Positions 1 through 6,734 are shown, counted from the first letter of the stretch. The stretch is DNA of 9,210 bases from Bacillota bacterium (GCA_016281165.1 JAEEIC010000088.1:1-9210), one strand, 5' to 3'. Notes: generated by a model from the sequence alone, not told the origin. Made by a program: numbers and translations.

Positions 1-80
1 CCCGTGAGCCTCCTGACGTTCATGACGACGTCCGAAGAGCTCATGCCGGCGGGCTTGTTCACGCAGAGGAATCCGTCCAT
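1..80 (-). CDS. truB: tRNA pseudouridine(55) synthase TruB, N-terminal fragment
   Basis: Only the first 26 codons lie in the window; the gene continues beyond position 1. TruB converts U55 of the tRNA T-loop to pseudouridine. The visible N-terminus begins MDGFLCVNKPAGMSSSDVV, which matches the family's opening strand and its KPxGMSS motif, so identity is clear despite the short fragment. The catalytic Asp lies outside the window. The ATG starts 7 nt after the nrnA stop, and no other start lies in frame nearby. I see no good Shine-Dalgarno, only a weak GGGACTGAG across the nrnA stop, so translation probably depends on coupling to nrnA. Position downstream of rbfA/nrnA agrees with the usual operon order. 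Confidence 0.9.
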   Translation of the reverse strand, partial: MDGFLCVNKPAGMSSSDVVMNVRRLT

Positions 81-87
81 GAAAAGC

Positions 88-1059
88 TCAGTCCCGGGCG
101 GCGCAGCGAGAGAGCTCTTCCGCGAGAGCCTTTCCGACTTCTTTCAGAGCTTCGTCAAGAGGCATATCCAGAGTCGCTCCCGCGGCCCTCAGATGGCCTC
201 CGCCGCCGAAAGACGCGGCGACGGACCTCACGTCAGCGCAGGTCTTGGAGCGCAGGCTGAGCTTAAGGGCCCCGTCTCTTTCGCGAAGCAGGGCCGCCGA
301 CTCCACTCCCATGACGCTCCTCAGGCGGTCGATGCCGGTCTCGGAGTGCTCGGGCAGAGCCCCGCAGGCTCTGTAGTCCTCCTCGGTGCAGTAGGAGATT
401 ATCCCCCTGCCCCCGCTGATGAGCTCCGCTCTTTCCACGATGAGAGACTCGAGCTTCAGCTGGCAGATGGGGAAGCTGTCGAAGAGCGCGGTGCAAAGAG
501 AAGCGCTGTCGATGCCCATGCCGACCAGCTCGGCGGCGGCGCCCAGGGCTTCACTGTTCGTGTTGGAATAGCGGAAGCTCCCGGTATCGGTGGCGATGGC
601 GGCAAAAAGCAGCTCCGCCGTCCTGGCGTCTATCGGAGCCCCCATCTTCTTGAAGAGCTCGTAGACGAGGCAGCCTGCGGCCGCGGCCGCAGGATCGACG
701 ACGAAGACCTCGCAGAAATCCTCCGTCCTTATGTGATGGTCGAGGCAGAGCCTCTTCGGCGCCCCGAAGAAGACGTCCTTCAATCCCTCCAGCCTGCCGG
801 CTGAGCCGAGATCGACGGCGATCGAAAGATCGGCCTTGAAGGGTGGCGCGAAGCTGAGGTAGTCGTCCGCCAGAAATGCCAGATACTCCGGACAGGGCTT
901 CTCGATCAGGACGAAGGCCTCTTTCCCCATCTGCCTCAAAGAACGGCAAAGAGCCCCGGCTGAACCCAGGGCATCTCCGTCCATATTAGCGTGCGTGAAG
1001 ATCAGTATCTTCTCCGCTTCAGTTATGTGACCGATGATATCGGAATAGTCGCGCGTCAC
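88..1059 (-). CDS. nrnA: DHH-family bifunctional oligoribonuclease / pAp phosphatase NrnA
   Basis: A 323-residue cytosolic phosphoesterase of the NrnA type. The family degrades 2-5-nt RNAs and dephosphorylates 3'-phosphoadenosine 5'-phosphate. Visible motifs, in order, are THANMDGDALGS (residues 22-33, metal-binding Asp residues), VDLG (Asp83), DHH (107-109), ATDTGSF (Asp158), and the DHHA1 substrate-binding motif GGGGHxRAAG near residues 285-294. All expected metal ligands are present and the length is normal for the family. The start is GTG, overlapping the rbfA stop as GTGA, with an AGGA about 9 nt upstream. Its place between rbfA and truB suggests co-expression of RNA turnover with ribosome maturation. 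Specificity (nanoRNase versus pAp or cyclic dinucleotide) is inferred from the family, since motifs alone do not separate these. Confidence 0.93.
   Translation of the reverse strand: MTRDYSDIIGHITEAEKILIFTHANMDGDALGSAGALCRSLRQMGKEAFVLIEKPCPEYLAFLADDYLSFAPPFKADLSIAVDLGSAGRLEGLKDVFFGAPKRLCLDHHIRTEDFCEVFVVDPAAAAAGCLVYELFKKMGAPIDARTAELLFAAIATDTGSFRYSNTNSEALGAAAELVGMGIDSASLCTALFDSFPICQLKLESLIVERAELISGGRGIISYCTEEDYRACGALPEHSETGIDRLRSVMGVESAALLRERDGALKLSLRSKTCADVRSVAASFGGGGHLRAAGATLDMPLDEALKEVGKALAEELSRCAARD
674..693. repeat. Perfect 20-bp GC-rich palindrome inside nrnA
   Basis: The sequence CCTGCGGCCGCGGCCGCAGG is identical to its own reverse complement and contains two overlapping GCGGCCGC sites. 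It encodes most of the poly-alanine stretch DPAAAAAGC (NrnA residues about 122-130). Runs of GCx alanine codons easily create such symmetry, so this is probably a by-product of codon use; no function is claimed. Confidence 0.6.
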
Positions 1060-1481
1060 CTGTAGATATCCTCGATATCTTCCTCTTCTTCTTCATCCTC
1101 CTCGGCGGGCTTGATGTCGAGGCTGTCGAGCAGAGCGTCCATCTTCTTTCCGTACTCGAAGGAATTGTCTATCCTGAAGATGAGCTCGGGAACGTGGCGG
1201 ACCTTTAAGTTCTTTCCCAGCTCGCCCCTGATATATCCGCTGCTGCTCTCGAAGGCCTGCATGATGTCCCGCTTCTCGCTCTCGGAAAGGTCAAGCGAGG
1301 GATCGTAGCCCATGGAGGTGATGTACACGGTCGCGTAGCTCCCGTCCCGGGAGACGTCGACCCCGCTCACGGCGATCATGCCCTGGAAGCGGGGGTCCTT
1401 GAGCCTTCCGGTGAGGAGCATGGACCCTATTATCTTTTTTATCTCCTCAGCGAGGCGCTGAGGTCTGTGTGATCTGCCCAT
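1056..1481 (-). CDS. rbfA: 30S ribosome-binding factor RbfA
   Basis: A 141-residue RbfA, the KH-like cold-shock protein that binds the 30S subunit during late maturation of 16S rRNA. It opens with the typical R.xRLAEEIKKII helix. The core continues through DPRFxGMIAVSGVDVSRDGSYATVYI and KVRHVPELIFRIDNSFEYGKKM, which are family hallmarks. Residues 122-141 form a strongly acidic tail (seven consecutive D/E residues) beyond the conserved core. The ATG lies 3 nt after the infB stop (TAG GAA ATG). No well-spaced Shine-Dalgarno is visible; the nearest strong GGAGG is about 17 nt upstream, inside infB. Translation is therefore probably coupled to termination on infB. The 3' end overlaps nrnA by 3 nt. 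Confidence 0.95.
   Translation of the reverse strand: MGRSHRPQRLAEEIKKIIGSMLLTGRLKDPRFQGMIAVSGVDVSRDGSYATVYITSMGYDPSLDLSESEKRDIMQAFESSSGYIRGELGKNLKVRHVPELIFRIDNSFEYGKKMDALLDSLDIKPAEEDEEEEEDIEDIYR
1064..1080 (-). other. Hairpin over the nrnA ribosome binding site
   Basis: A perfect 7-bp inverted repeat (1064-1070 with 1074-1080, arms built on GATATC, loop GAG) holds the GAGGA that serves as Shine-Dalgarno for the GTG start at 1059. It lies within the last codons of rbfA (EDIEDIY). Ribosomes finishing rbfA would melt it, which would enforce coupling. The symmetry is seen in the sequence; the role is inferred and could be a by-product of the repeated EDI codons. Confidence 0.4.
1445..1463 (-). 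other. Stem-loop just after the rbfA start codon
   Basis: A perfect 8-bp stem, CCTCAGCG / CGCTGAGG, with a 3-nt loop occupies codons 7-13 of rbfA, beginning 18 nt downstream of its ATG edge. It would sit in the ribosome's initiation footprint and could slow initiation unless opened by translation from infB. The encoded residues (PQRLAEE) are partly conserved in RbfA, so the structure may be incidental. Confidence 0.4.
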
Positions 1482-1484
1482 TTC

Positions 1485-4400
1485 CTAAGCTCTCTTGACC
1501 TCCTCCATGGTGTAGGCTTCGATGATGTCGCCCACCTTGATGTCGTTGAACTTGTCGATGGAGATACCGCACTCGAAGCCCTGGGCCACCTCGCGCACGT
1601 CGTCCTTGAACCTTCTGAGCGAACCGATCTCGCCCTCGTGGATGACGATGCCGTCGCGGACCAGCCTCAGCTTGGCGGAACGGGTGACCTTGCCCTCGGT
1701 CACGTAGGAGCCGGCGATGGTGCCGACATTGCTGACCTTGAAGGTCTCGCGGACCTCGATCTTGCCAAGGATGACTTCCTTATATTCGGGCTCGAGCATG
1801 CCCTTCATGGCCGCCTCGATATCGTCGATGATCTCGTAGATGACCCTGTAGGTCCTGATCTCGACGCCCTCCTGATCGGCCATGGACTGCACCGCCGAGG
1901 AGGGGCGCACATTGAAACCGATGATGACGGCGTTGGAGGTGCTGGCCAGCATGACGTCGCTCTCGTTGATGGCGCCGACGCCGGTGTGGATGATCCTGAC
2001 GCGAACGTTCTCGTTCTGCAGCTTCTCGAGCGACTGCTCCAGCGCTCCCACGGAGCCCTGTACGTCGGCCTTGATGATGAGGTTGAGGTCCTTGACCTCG
2101 CCCTCCTCCAGCTGGCTGAAGAGCTTCTCGAGCGAGACGGCGGAGGACTTGGCCATCACGTCTTCCCTGAGCTTGAGCTTTCTCTTCTCCGAGATCTCTC
2201 TGGCGGTCTTCTCGTCCTTAACCATGAAGAACTCGTCGCCCGCTTCGGGAACGTCGGTGAGGCCCGTGACCTCGACCGCCCTGGAGGGACCGGCCTTCTT
2301 GATCACGGCGCCCTTGGGGTTGGTCATGACTCTCACGCGGCCGGCGGCGACTCCCGCGACGATGGCGGAGCCGGTATGGAGGGTGCCGTTGGTCACGAGC
2401 AGGGTCGCGACGGGGCCTCTGGTCTTGTCGAGCCTCGCTTCGATGACGGTGCCCATGGCCAGCCTGTCGGGGTTGGCCTTGAGCTCGAGCATCTCGGCCT
2501 GCATCAGTATCATCTCGAGCAGGTTCTGGATGCCCATGCCGGTCTTGGCGGAGACGGGCACGCAGATCGTGTCGCCGCCCCAGTCCTCGACCAGGACCCC
2601 GTTATTGGCCAGGTCTGTCTTGACCATCTCGGGATTGGCGTTGGGCTTGTCCATCTTGTTGATGGCGACGATGATGGGTACTCCCGCCGCCTTGGCGTGG
2701 CTGATGGATTCTATGGTCTGGGGCATGACGGAGTCGTCGGCCGCGACCACCAGCACCGCGATATCGGTGATGTAGGCGCCTCTGGCGCGCATGGCGGTGA
2801 AGGCCTCATGGCCCGGGGTGTCGAGGAAGACTATGTGCTGCCCGTTGACCTCGATCTCGGACGCGCCGATGTGCTGGGTTATGCCGCCCGCTTCTCCGGC
2901 GGTGACGTTGGTGTTCCTGATGGCGTCGAGCAGCGAGGTCTTGCCGTGGTCTACGTGGCCCATGACGGTGACGATGGGGGCTCTGGGCACCAGGTCGGAC
3001 TCTCTGTCGGCGGACCTGTCGATGCCCTCTTCCTCTTCGATCTCCTCGTTATGGTTGACCATGACGGAGACGCCGAGCTCCATGCCTAAAAGGACCGCGG
3101 TCTCTTCGTCGAGGTTCTGGTTGATATTGGCCATGATGCCCATCTTCATGAGGGCCATGATGGCCTGGGAGGTGCTCCTCTCTATCTGTTCGCAGAAACC
3201 GGCCAGGGTGATGGGCACGTCGATGAGGACGCTGCCGGTGGCCTGAGCCTCCTGGATGATCTCCTGCTCGGCGGTGGGCTCCAGCTCGGTCCTGTCCTTG
3301 TACCTGCTGTGCTTCTTCTTCACGCTGCGCGAAAGATCGGTCGGGATCTGATCGAACTTGTCTCTCTTGTCTCTGGAATTCTTCTCGGCAGCCTTCTTGG
3401 CGGAATCCTTGCGGCCTCCCCTTCTGCTGTCGTCGGCGGGAGCGGTGTATGCCACTACCTTCTCGCGGGAGCTGTCTCCCTTGCCGGCGGGCTTCCTGCC
3501 GCCCTGAGCGCCCTGATAAGGCTTGCCGTCCCTGCCGCCGGCGCCCTGGCCGCTCTTTCTGCGGTCGCCCTGGGCTCCCTGGCCCTGAGGCTTCCTGTCG
3601 CCCTGGGAGGCCGCGCCTCTTCTGTCGGACTGGGCTGAGCCTCTGCGGTCGGGCCTGTCGCTCTTCTTATCGCCCCGTCTGTCGTTCCTCGCGGGCTGGG
3701 GCTTGGGCTCTTCCTTGGGCTCGTCGGCCGCTCTCCTGATGATCTTTACGCCTATGTTGGGGACGTAGTCGATGGCGGGAGCGGAAGGCTCGGGCTTCTT
3801 CTCTTCCCCGGGAGCCTCTGCCCCGGCCGGCTCTTCCGGCTTTTCGGCGGGCTTTTCCGCCTCAGGGGGCTCCTCGGCCTTTACGGCGGGCTTCGCCGCT
3901 TCTTCCTTCTTTTCTTCGGGCTTTTCCGCCGGAGCCTGTTCTTCCTTCTTTTCGGGAACGGCCTTCTCTTCCGGCTTCGCGGCCTCCTCGGCCCTGGCCT
4001 TTTCGGGCTCTTCCTTCTTTTCGGGCTCCGCGGCCTTTTCGGCGGGCTTTTCCGCCGGCGCTTCGGCCTGAACGGGCTTTTCTTCCGCGGGAGCGGGGAC
4101 CGTCTTTTCAGTCTGGACAGCCTCGGGCTGCGGCGCCGCGGCCGCCTTTTCGGGCTCCATTGCGGGCTCTTCGGGCTTTAAGACCTTCGGCTGCTCGCCC
4201 TCGAGGGTCTGCGGGGTCTCGCTCTTCTTCCTGGGCACGGCGTTCTGGGGCACCGAGCTCTTCCTCATGGGAGTCCCGAAGGGAGTCGGCTTGGGGCCGG
4301 ACTGGGAGGACGCCGATCTGGGCACCGGTTTTCCTATGGGAGGCGCCGGTCTCGCCGGAGCTTCGGTCCTGGTCTCCGCCTGCCTGGGCTGCTGAGCCTG

Positions 4401-4538
4401 TCTGCTCTTCTTCTGCTGAGCTTCTATGATCGCCTTGTCGACGGCGCGGATCTGGACCTTGGACGCGTTGGTGTCCCTGGCCGCGCTCTTGCCGCCCGAC
4501 GATCTGACTATCTTGGTTTCGCTTTTGTTATCTGGCAT
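1485..4538 (-). CDS. infB: Translation initiation factor IF-2 with a very long disordered N-terminus
   Basis: A 1017-residue IF2, the GTPase that brings initiator fMet-tRNA to the 30S subunit and promotes 50S joining. About 430 N-terminal residues are low complexity: a Lys/Glu/Pro/Ala block (about 120-260), then a basic Gly/Arg/Gln-rich block (about 285-358). An IF2_N-type domain follows near 437-490. The G domain carries GHVDHGKT (527-534), DTPGH (573-577, with the catalytic-type His577), NKMD (627-630) and SAK (663-665). The EF-Tu-like and C-terminal IF2 domains follow to the end. The length exceeds B. subtilis (716) and E. coli (890) IF2, entirely through the N-terminal linker. The usual extreme N-terminal IF2_N helix motif is not evident. 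The ATG has a strong GGAGG (4547-4551) 8 nt upstream and lies inside the end of ylxR. Confidence 0.98.
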   Translation of the reverse strand: MPDNKSETKIVRSSGGKSAARDTNASKVQIRAVDKAIIEAQQKKSRQAQQPRQAETRTEAPARPAPPIGKPVPRSASSQSGPKPTPFGTPMRKSSVPQNAVPRKKSETPQTLEGEQPKVLKPEEPAMEPEKAAAAPQPEAVQTEKTVPAPAEEKPVQAEAPAEKPAEKAAEPEKKEEPEKARAEEAAKPEEKAVPEKKEEQAPAEKPEEKKEEAAKPAVKAEEPPEAEKPAEKPEEPAGAEAPGEEKKPEPSAPAIDYVPNIGVKIIRRAADEPKEEPKPQPARNDRRGDKKSDRPDRRGSAQSDRRGAASQGDRKPQGQGAQGDRRKSGQGAGGRDGKPYQGAQGGRKPAGKGDSSREKVVAYTAPADDSRRGGRKDSAKKAAEKNSRDKRDKFDQIPTDLSRSVKKKHSRYKDRTELEPTAEQEIIQEAQATGSVLIDVPITLAGFCEQIERSTSQAIMALMKMGIMANINQNLDEETAVLLGMELGVSVMVNHNEEIEEEEGIDRSADRESDLVPRAPIVTVMGHVDHGKTSLLDAIRNTNVTAGEAGGITQHIGASEIEVNGQHIVFLDTPGHEAFTAMRARGAYITDIAVLVVAADDSVMPQTIESISHAKAAGVPIIVAINKMDKPNANPEMVKTDLANNGVLVEDWGGDTICVPVSAKTGMGIQNLLEMILMQAEMLELKANPDRLAMGTVIEARLDKTRGPVATLLVTNGTLHTGSAIVAGVAAGRVRVMTNPKGAVIKKAGPSRAVEVTGLTDVPEAGDEFFMVKDEKTAREISEKRKLKLREDVMAKSSAVSLEKLFSQLEEGEVKDLNLIIKADVQGSVGALEQSLEKLQNENVRVRIIHTGVGAINESDVMLASTSNAVIIGFNVRPSSAVQSMADQEGVEIRTYRVIYEIIDDIEAAMKGMLEPEYKEVILGKIEVRETFKVSNVGTIAGSYVTEGKVTRSAKLRLVRDGIVIHEGEIGSLRRFKDDVREVAQGFECGISIDKFNDIKVGDIIEAYTMEEVKRA

Positions 4539-4830
4539 CTGCTTGACCTCCGTGGGATCCTCCCTCAGGTACTGTCTCTTCTATCATTCTAATGAGCCTG
4601 TCCATCTCCTCGCGGCTGACAGGCCTCTTGAGTCCTCTGGCGATGGCGTTCTTCTTATCGGCGAGCCTGGCGCACTCGGGCCGGGGACAGATATACACAC
4701 CTCTTCCCGGAGCCTTCTGATCGCCGATCACGAGGCCCTGCTCACCGCATGTTATCCTTATAAGCGAAGCCTTGGGAAAGCTCTGCATGCAGCCGACGCA
4801 TCTTCTTTCAGGCATCCTTTTTTCAGGCAT
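4528..4830 (-). CDS. ylxR: YlxR (RnpM) family RNA-binding protein
   Basis: A 100-residue basic protein of the YlxR family (DUF448), encoded between nusA and infB in many bacteria. In B. subtilis this family is reported to bind RNase P RNA and modulate its activity, and also to affect gene expression. Visible marks are PERRCVGC near the N-terminus, the GRGVYICP motif (about 42-49) and an AIARGLKR segment. Four cysteines (11, 14, 48, 53) in CxxC...CxxxxC spacing could bind a metal; this is my inference, since many homologs may lack all four. I chose the ATG at 4830, which forms TGATG with the nusA stop and has GGAGG 7 nt upstream. A TTG one codon earlier is less likely. The 3' end overlaps infB by 11 nt, and the infB ribosome binding site lies within its last codons. 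Confidence 0.92.
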   Translation of the reverse strand: MPEKRMPERRCVGCMQSFPKASLIRITCGEQGLVIGDQKAPGRGVYICPRPECARLADKKNAIARGLKRPVSREEMDRLIRMIEETVPEGGSHGGQADAR

Positions 4831-6116
4831 CAACGTTCCTCCATCGCTTTGGCGATAGTCTCGATCATCACGGCGTTGGTCGCCTTGGGATCGAGCTCGA
4901 TGCCGTTCTCTTCGGCGAAGGCTATGAGCTCGGCCTTCCTCATGGATTTAAGGGAGGACGATCTCGCGAGCCCTTCTCCCGCGGCTTCGGAGGCTTCCTC
5001 TCCTTCCTTGGCCACGGCGTCGGAGATGTGCGTCACGGTCTCGACCACGATCTCGCCGGTCTCGGGCAGATCGGTCCCCTCGGGGAAGTACTGGCTGTGG
5101 CTCTTGATGTCTATCTTCCAGCCGCAGAGCCTGGCCGCCAGTCTCACGTTCTGGCCTTCTTTGCCTATGGCCAGGGAGAGCTGGTAGTCGGGGACCACGA
5201 CGGTGGCGGACTTTCCTTCTTCGTCTATGAGCACCATCTCCACCTTGGCGGGAGAAAGAGCGCTGCTGATGAGCCTGCCGGGCTCGTCGCTCCAGGCGAC
5301 GATGTCGATCTTCTCGCCTCTCAGCTCGTCGACCACGGCCTGCACGCGGGAGCCCCTGGTGCCGACGCAGGAGCCGACGGGATCGACGTTCTCGTCATGG
5401 GTCATGACGGCGATCTTGCTCCTGGAGCCGGCCTCGCGGGCGGTGCTCTTGATCTCTATGGTGTGATCCTGAAGCTCGGGCACTTCGAGCTCGAACAGTC
5501 TCTTGACCAGTCCCGGATGAGTGCGGGAAAGGAAGACCTGGGGCCCCTTGTTGGCCTTTTTGACGTCCATCACGTAGACCTTGACCCTGTCGCCGGTCCT
5601 GAATCTCTCGCCGGGGATCTGCTCGTTGACGGAGAGTATGCCTTCGGCCCTTCCTATATTGATGAAGACGGTGCCGTTGCTCACCCTCTGGACGACGCCG
5701 GTCACGACCTCGCCCTGGCGGCCGATGTAGTCGTCATAGATCATGCCTCTCTCGGCCTCGCGGATGCGCTGCACCACGACCTGCTTGGCGGTCTGGGCGG
5801 CCACTCTGCCGAAGTCGGAGGGGGTCACCTGGTATTCGACCACGTCGCCGAGCTCGTACTCGGGATCGATCTCCTGGGCGTCCTCAAGGCTGACCTGGGA
5901 ATAGGGATCCTCGACCTCCTCGACGATCTCCATGCGCATGAAGACGTTGATGTCTCCGGTCTCCTGATCTATGTTCACGCGCACGTTCTGGTACGCGCCG
6001 TAATTCTTCTTGTATGCCGAGACGAGGGCCGATTCGATCGCTTCGATGAGCAGGGCCTTGGGCATGTGCTTTTCTCTTTCCAGAGCTTCTACCGCTTCAA
6101 GAAAATCGAGATTCAT
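4830..6116 (-). CDS. nusA: Transcription termination/antitermination factor NusA with an extra C-terminal helical domain
   Basis: A 428-residue NusA, which binds RNA polymerase and nascent RNA, stimulates pausing and hairpin-dependent termination, and supports rRNA antitermination. The N-terminal polymerase-binding domain (about 1-125) is followed by S1 (about 134-199), KH1 with GSCVGTRGSRVQ (about 245-275) and KH2 with LAIGKEGQNVRLAARL (about 315-343). Bacillus-type NusA normally ends soon after KH2 (371 residues). This one continues with an acidic linker and a final module (386-428) resembling the SAP/HeH/Rho-N helix-extended-helix fold (SLKSMRKAELIAFAEENGI). The acidic repeats of E. coli NusA are not obvious. 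The ATG has AAGGAGG about 10 nt upstream. The gene lies 94 nt after rimP and overlaps ylxR by 1 nt. Confidence 0.97.
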   Translation of the reverse strand: MNLDFLEAVEALEREKHMPKALLIEAIESALVSAYKKNYGAYQNVRVNIDQETGDINVFMRMEIVEEVEDPYSQVSLEDAQEIDPEYELGDVVEYQVTPSDFGRVAAQTAKQVVVQRIREAERGMIYDDYIGRQGEVVTGVVQRVSNGTVFINIGRAEGILSVNEQIPGERFRTGDRVKVYVMDVKKANKGPQVFLSRTHPGLVKRLFELEVPELQDHTIEIKSTAREAGSRSKIAVMTHDENVDPVGSCVGTRGSRVQAVVDELRGEKIDIVAWSDEPGRLISSALSPAKVEMVLIDEEGKSATVVVPDYQLSLAIGKEGQNVRLAARLCGWKIDIKSHSQYFPEGTDLPETGEIVVETVTHISDAVAKEGEEASEAAGEGLARSSSLKSMRKAELIAFAEENGIELDPKATNAVMIETIAKAMEER

Positions 6117-6177
6117 TTGGGATGTGCCTCCTTGGTACAGTTGTTTATGTCAATGATCTTTTTTATCGTTTCTTCAC

Positions 6178-6192
6178 GCCGCGCGGGGCGGC
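6178..6192 (-). other. Short GC-rich hairpin in the 94-nt rimP-nusA gap
   Basis: The gap 6117-6210 holds a 5-bp all-GC stem (GCCGC/GCGGC, 5-nt loop) shortly after the rimP stop. An A-rich stretch follows rather than a U-run, so it is not a classical intrinsic terminator. It could be an mRNA processing or stability element. Apart from this and the nusA Shine-Dalgarno (6127-6133), I see nothing in the gap. Confidence 0.35.
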
Positions 6193-6210
6193 TGCTGAGG
6201 TAAAGGCTTC

Positions 6211-6690
6211 TTAAAAGACTACCGCGAGATTGGCGCGGGAGACGTTCCCGGGCTCGAAAGTCATGATCTGCCCTTTGCCGAGATCGAGGGTGATCCTTCC
6301 GTCCTCATAGCCGGCGAGCCTGCCGGTAAAGAACTTCGAACCGTTCTCGGCCTTGTAGAGCCTCACTTCTATCAGTTCTCCCATGAAGCGCCTGAAATCC
6401 TCTTCTCTTATCAGGGGCCTGTCCATGCCTGGCGAGGAGACCACCAGATAGTAGTTCTGCTTTATGGGGTCTTCTTTGTCGAGCTTCTCGCTCAGGAACC
6501 TGCTCACGGTCTCGCAGTCGTCGGTGCTCATGGTCCCGTAGCCTTCCCCTTCGCGCTTGTCGACGAGGATCAGCAGGTTCCAGTCCTGACCGGACTTCGA
6601 GAAATCGCAGTGGTAGAGCTCGTAGGGATGGTCCTTTCCGAACTCCTCCATCCATTCGCTTATATACTCCTGGATCTTTTTCTTAGCCAA
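6211..6690 (-). CDS. rimP: Ribosome maturation factor RimP
   Basis: A 159-residue RimP, which assists 30S assembly. The N-terminal alpha/beta domain contains a W-x-L-x-I-x-V-D strand (DWNLLILVDK) and TDDCETVSRFLSEKLD. The hallmark VSSPGMDRPL joins it to the C-terminal SH3-like barrel (ELIEVRLYKAE...FTGRLAGYEDGRITL...). I place the start at the TTG of TTGGCTAAG, because GGAG (6698-6701) lies 7 nt upstream and the product then has normal length. An earlier in-frame TTG at 6783 would add 31 residues made by translating the promoter and hairpin, and it has no Shine-Dalgarno. It is the first gene of the operon, downstream of a promoter and a terminator-like hairpin. Confidence 0.93.
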   Translation of the reverse strand: MAKKKIQEYISEWMEEFGKDHPYELYHCDFSKSGQDWNLLILVDKREGEGYGTMSTDDCETVSRFLSEKLDKEDPIKQNYYLVVSSPGMDRPLIREEDFRRFMGELIEVRLYKAENGSKFFTGRLAGYEDGRITLDLGKGQIMTFEPGNVSRANLAVVF

Positions 6691-6697
6691 TTCTTTA

Positions 6698-6701
6698 CTC
6701 C
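6698..6701 (-). promoter_or_regulatory. rimP Shine-Dalgarno abutting the leader hairpin
   Basis: GGAG lies 7 nt before the TTG start at 6690 and immediately after the U5 run of the upstream hairpin. It supports the TTG start. Its position means hairpin-dependent termination would release RNA within a few bases of the ribosome binding site. Confidence 0.75.
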
Positions 6702-6734
6702 AAAAATTAAGAGTGGACCCCTGTCCACTCTTAA
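6702..6734 (-). terminator. Terminator-like hairpin in the rimP leader (possible attenuator)
   Basis: Arms 6723-6734 and 6707-6718 form a perfect 12-bp stem (TTAAGAGTGGAC / GTCCACTCTTAA) with loop AGGG when read on the minus strand. U5 (6702-6706) and then the rimP GGAG follow. This has the form of an intrinsic terminator, yet it lies between the predicted rimP promoter and the start codon. It could end transcripts from the upstream VOC gene, attenuate the rimP operon, or both. NusA, encoded in this operon, acts at such hairpins, so feedback is plausible. On the plus strand no T-run follows. The structure is seen; the function is inferred. Confidence 0.65.

Noticed and set aside
1638..3089. 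A 483-codon open frame on the plus strand opposite infB
   Set aside because: It is the antisense of the conserved IF2 G and C-terminal domains, has low-complexity G/D/H/V composition typical of a GC-rich shadow frame, and matches no family I know.
3772..4071. A Ser/Phe/Ala-rich plus-strand frame, silk-like in look
   Set aside because: It is the reverse complement of the K/E/P/A-rich IF2 linker; the repeat look comes from those codons.
3760..4190. Tandem DNA repeat or inserted element in the infB linker
   Set aside because: Units are irregular at DNA level and frame is kept; this is codon-level low complexity common in IF2 linkers, with no terminal repeats or target duplications.
4426..5187. 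Plus-strand frame opposite ylxR and nusA
   Set aside because: It overlies well-conserved genes, has no ribosome binding site, and its product resembles no family.
6148..6153. Perfect TTGACA (-35-like) on the minus strand before nusA
   Set aside because: At 17 bp spacing the -10 position falls on the nusA Shine-Dalgarno (GAGGCA), and no TATAAT-like hexamer is placed correctly, so an internal promoter is not supported.
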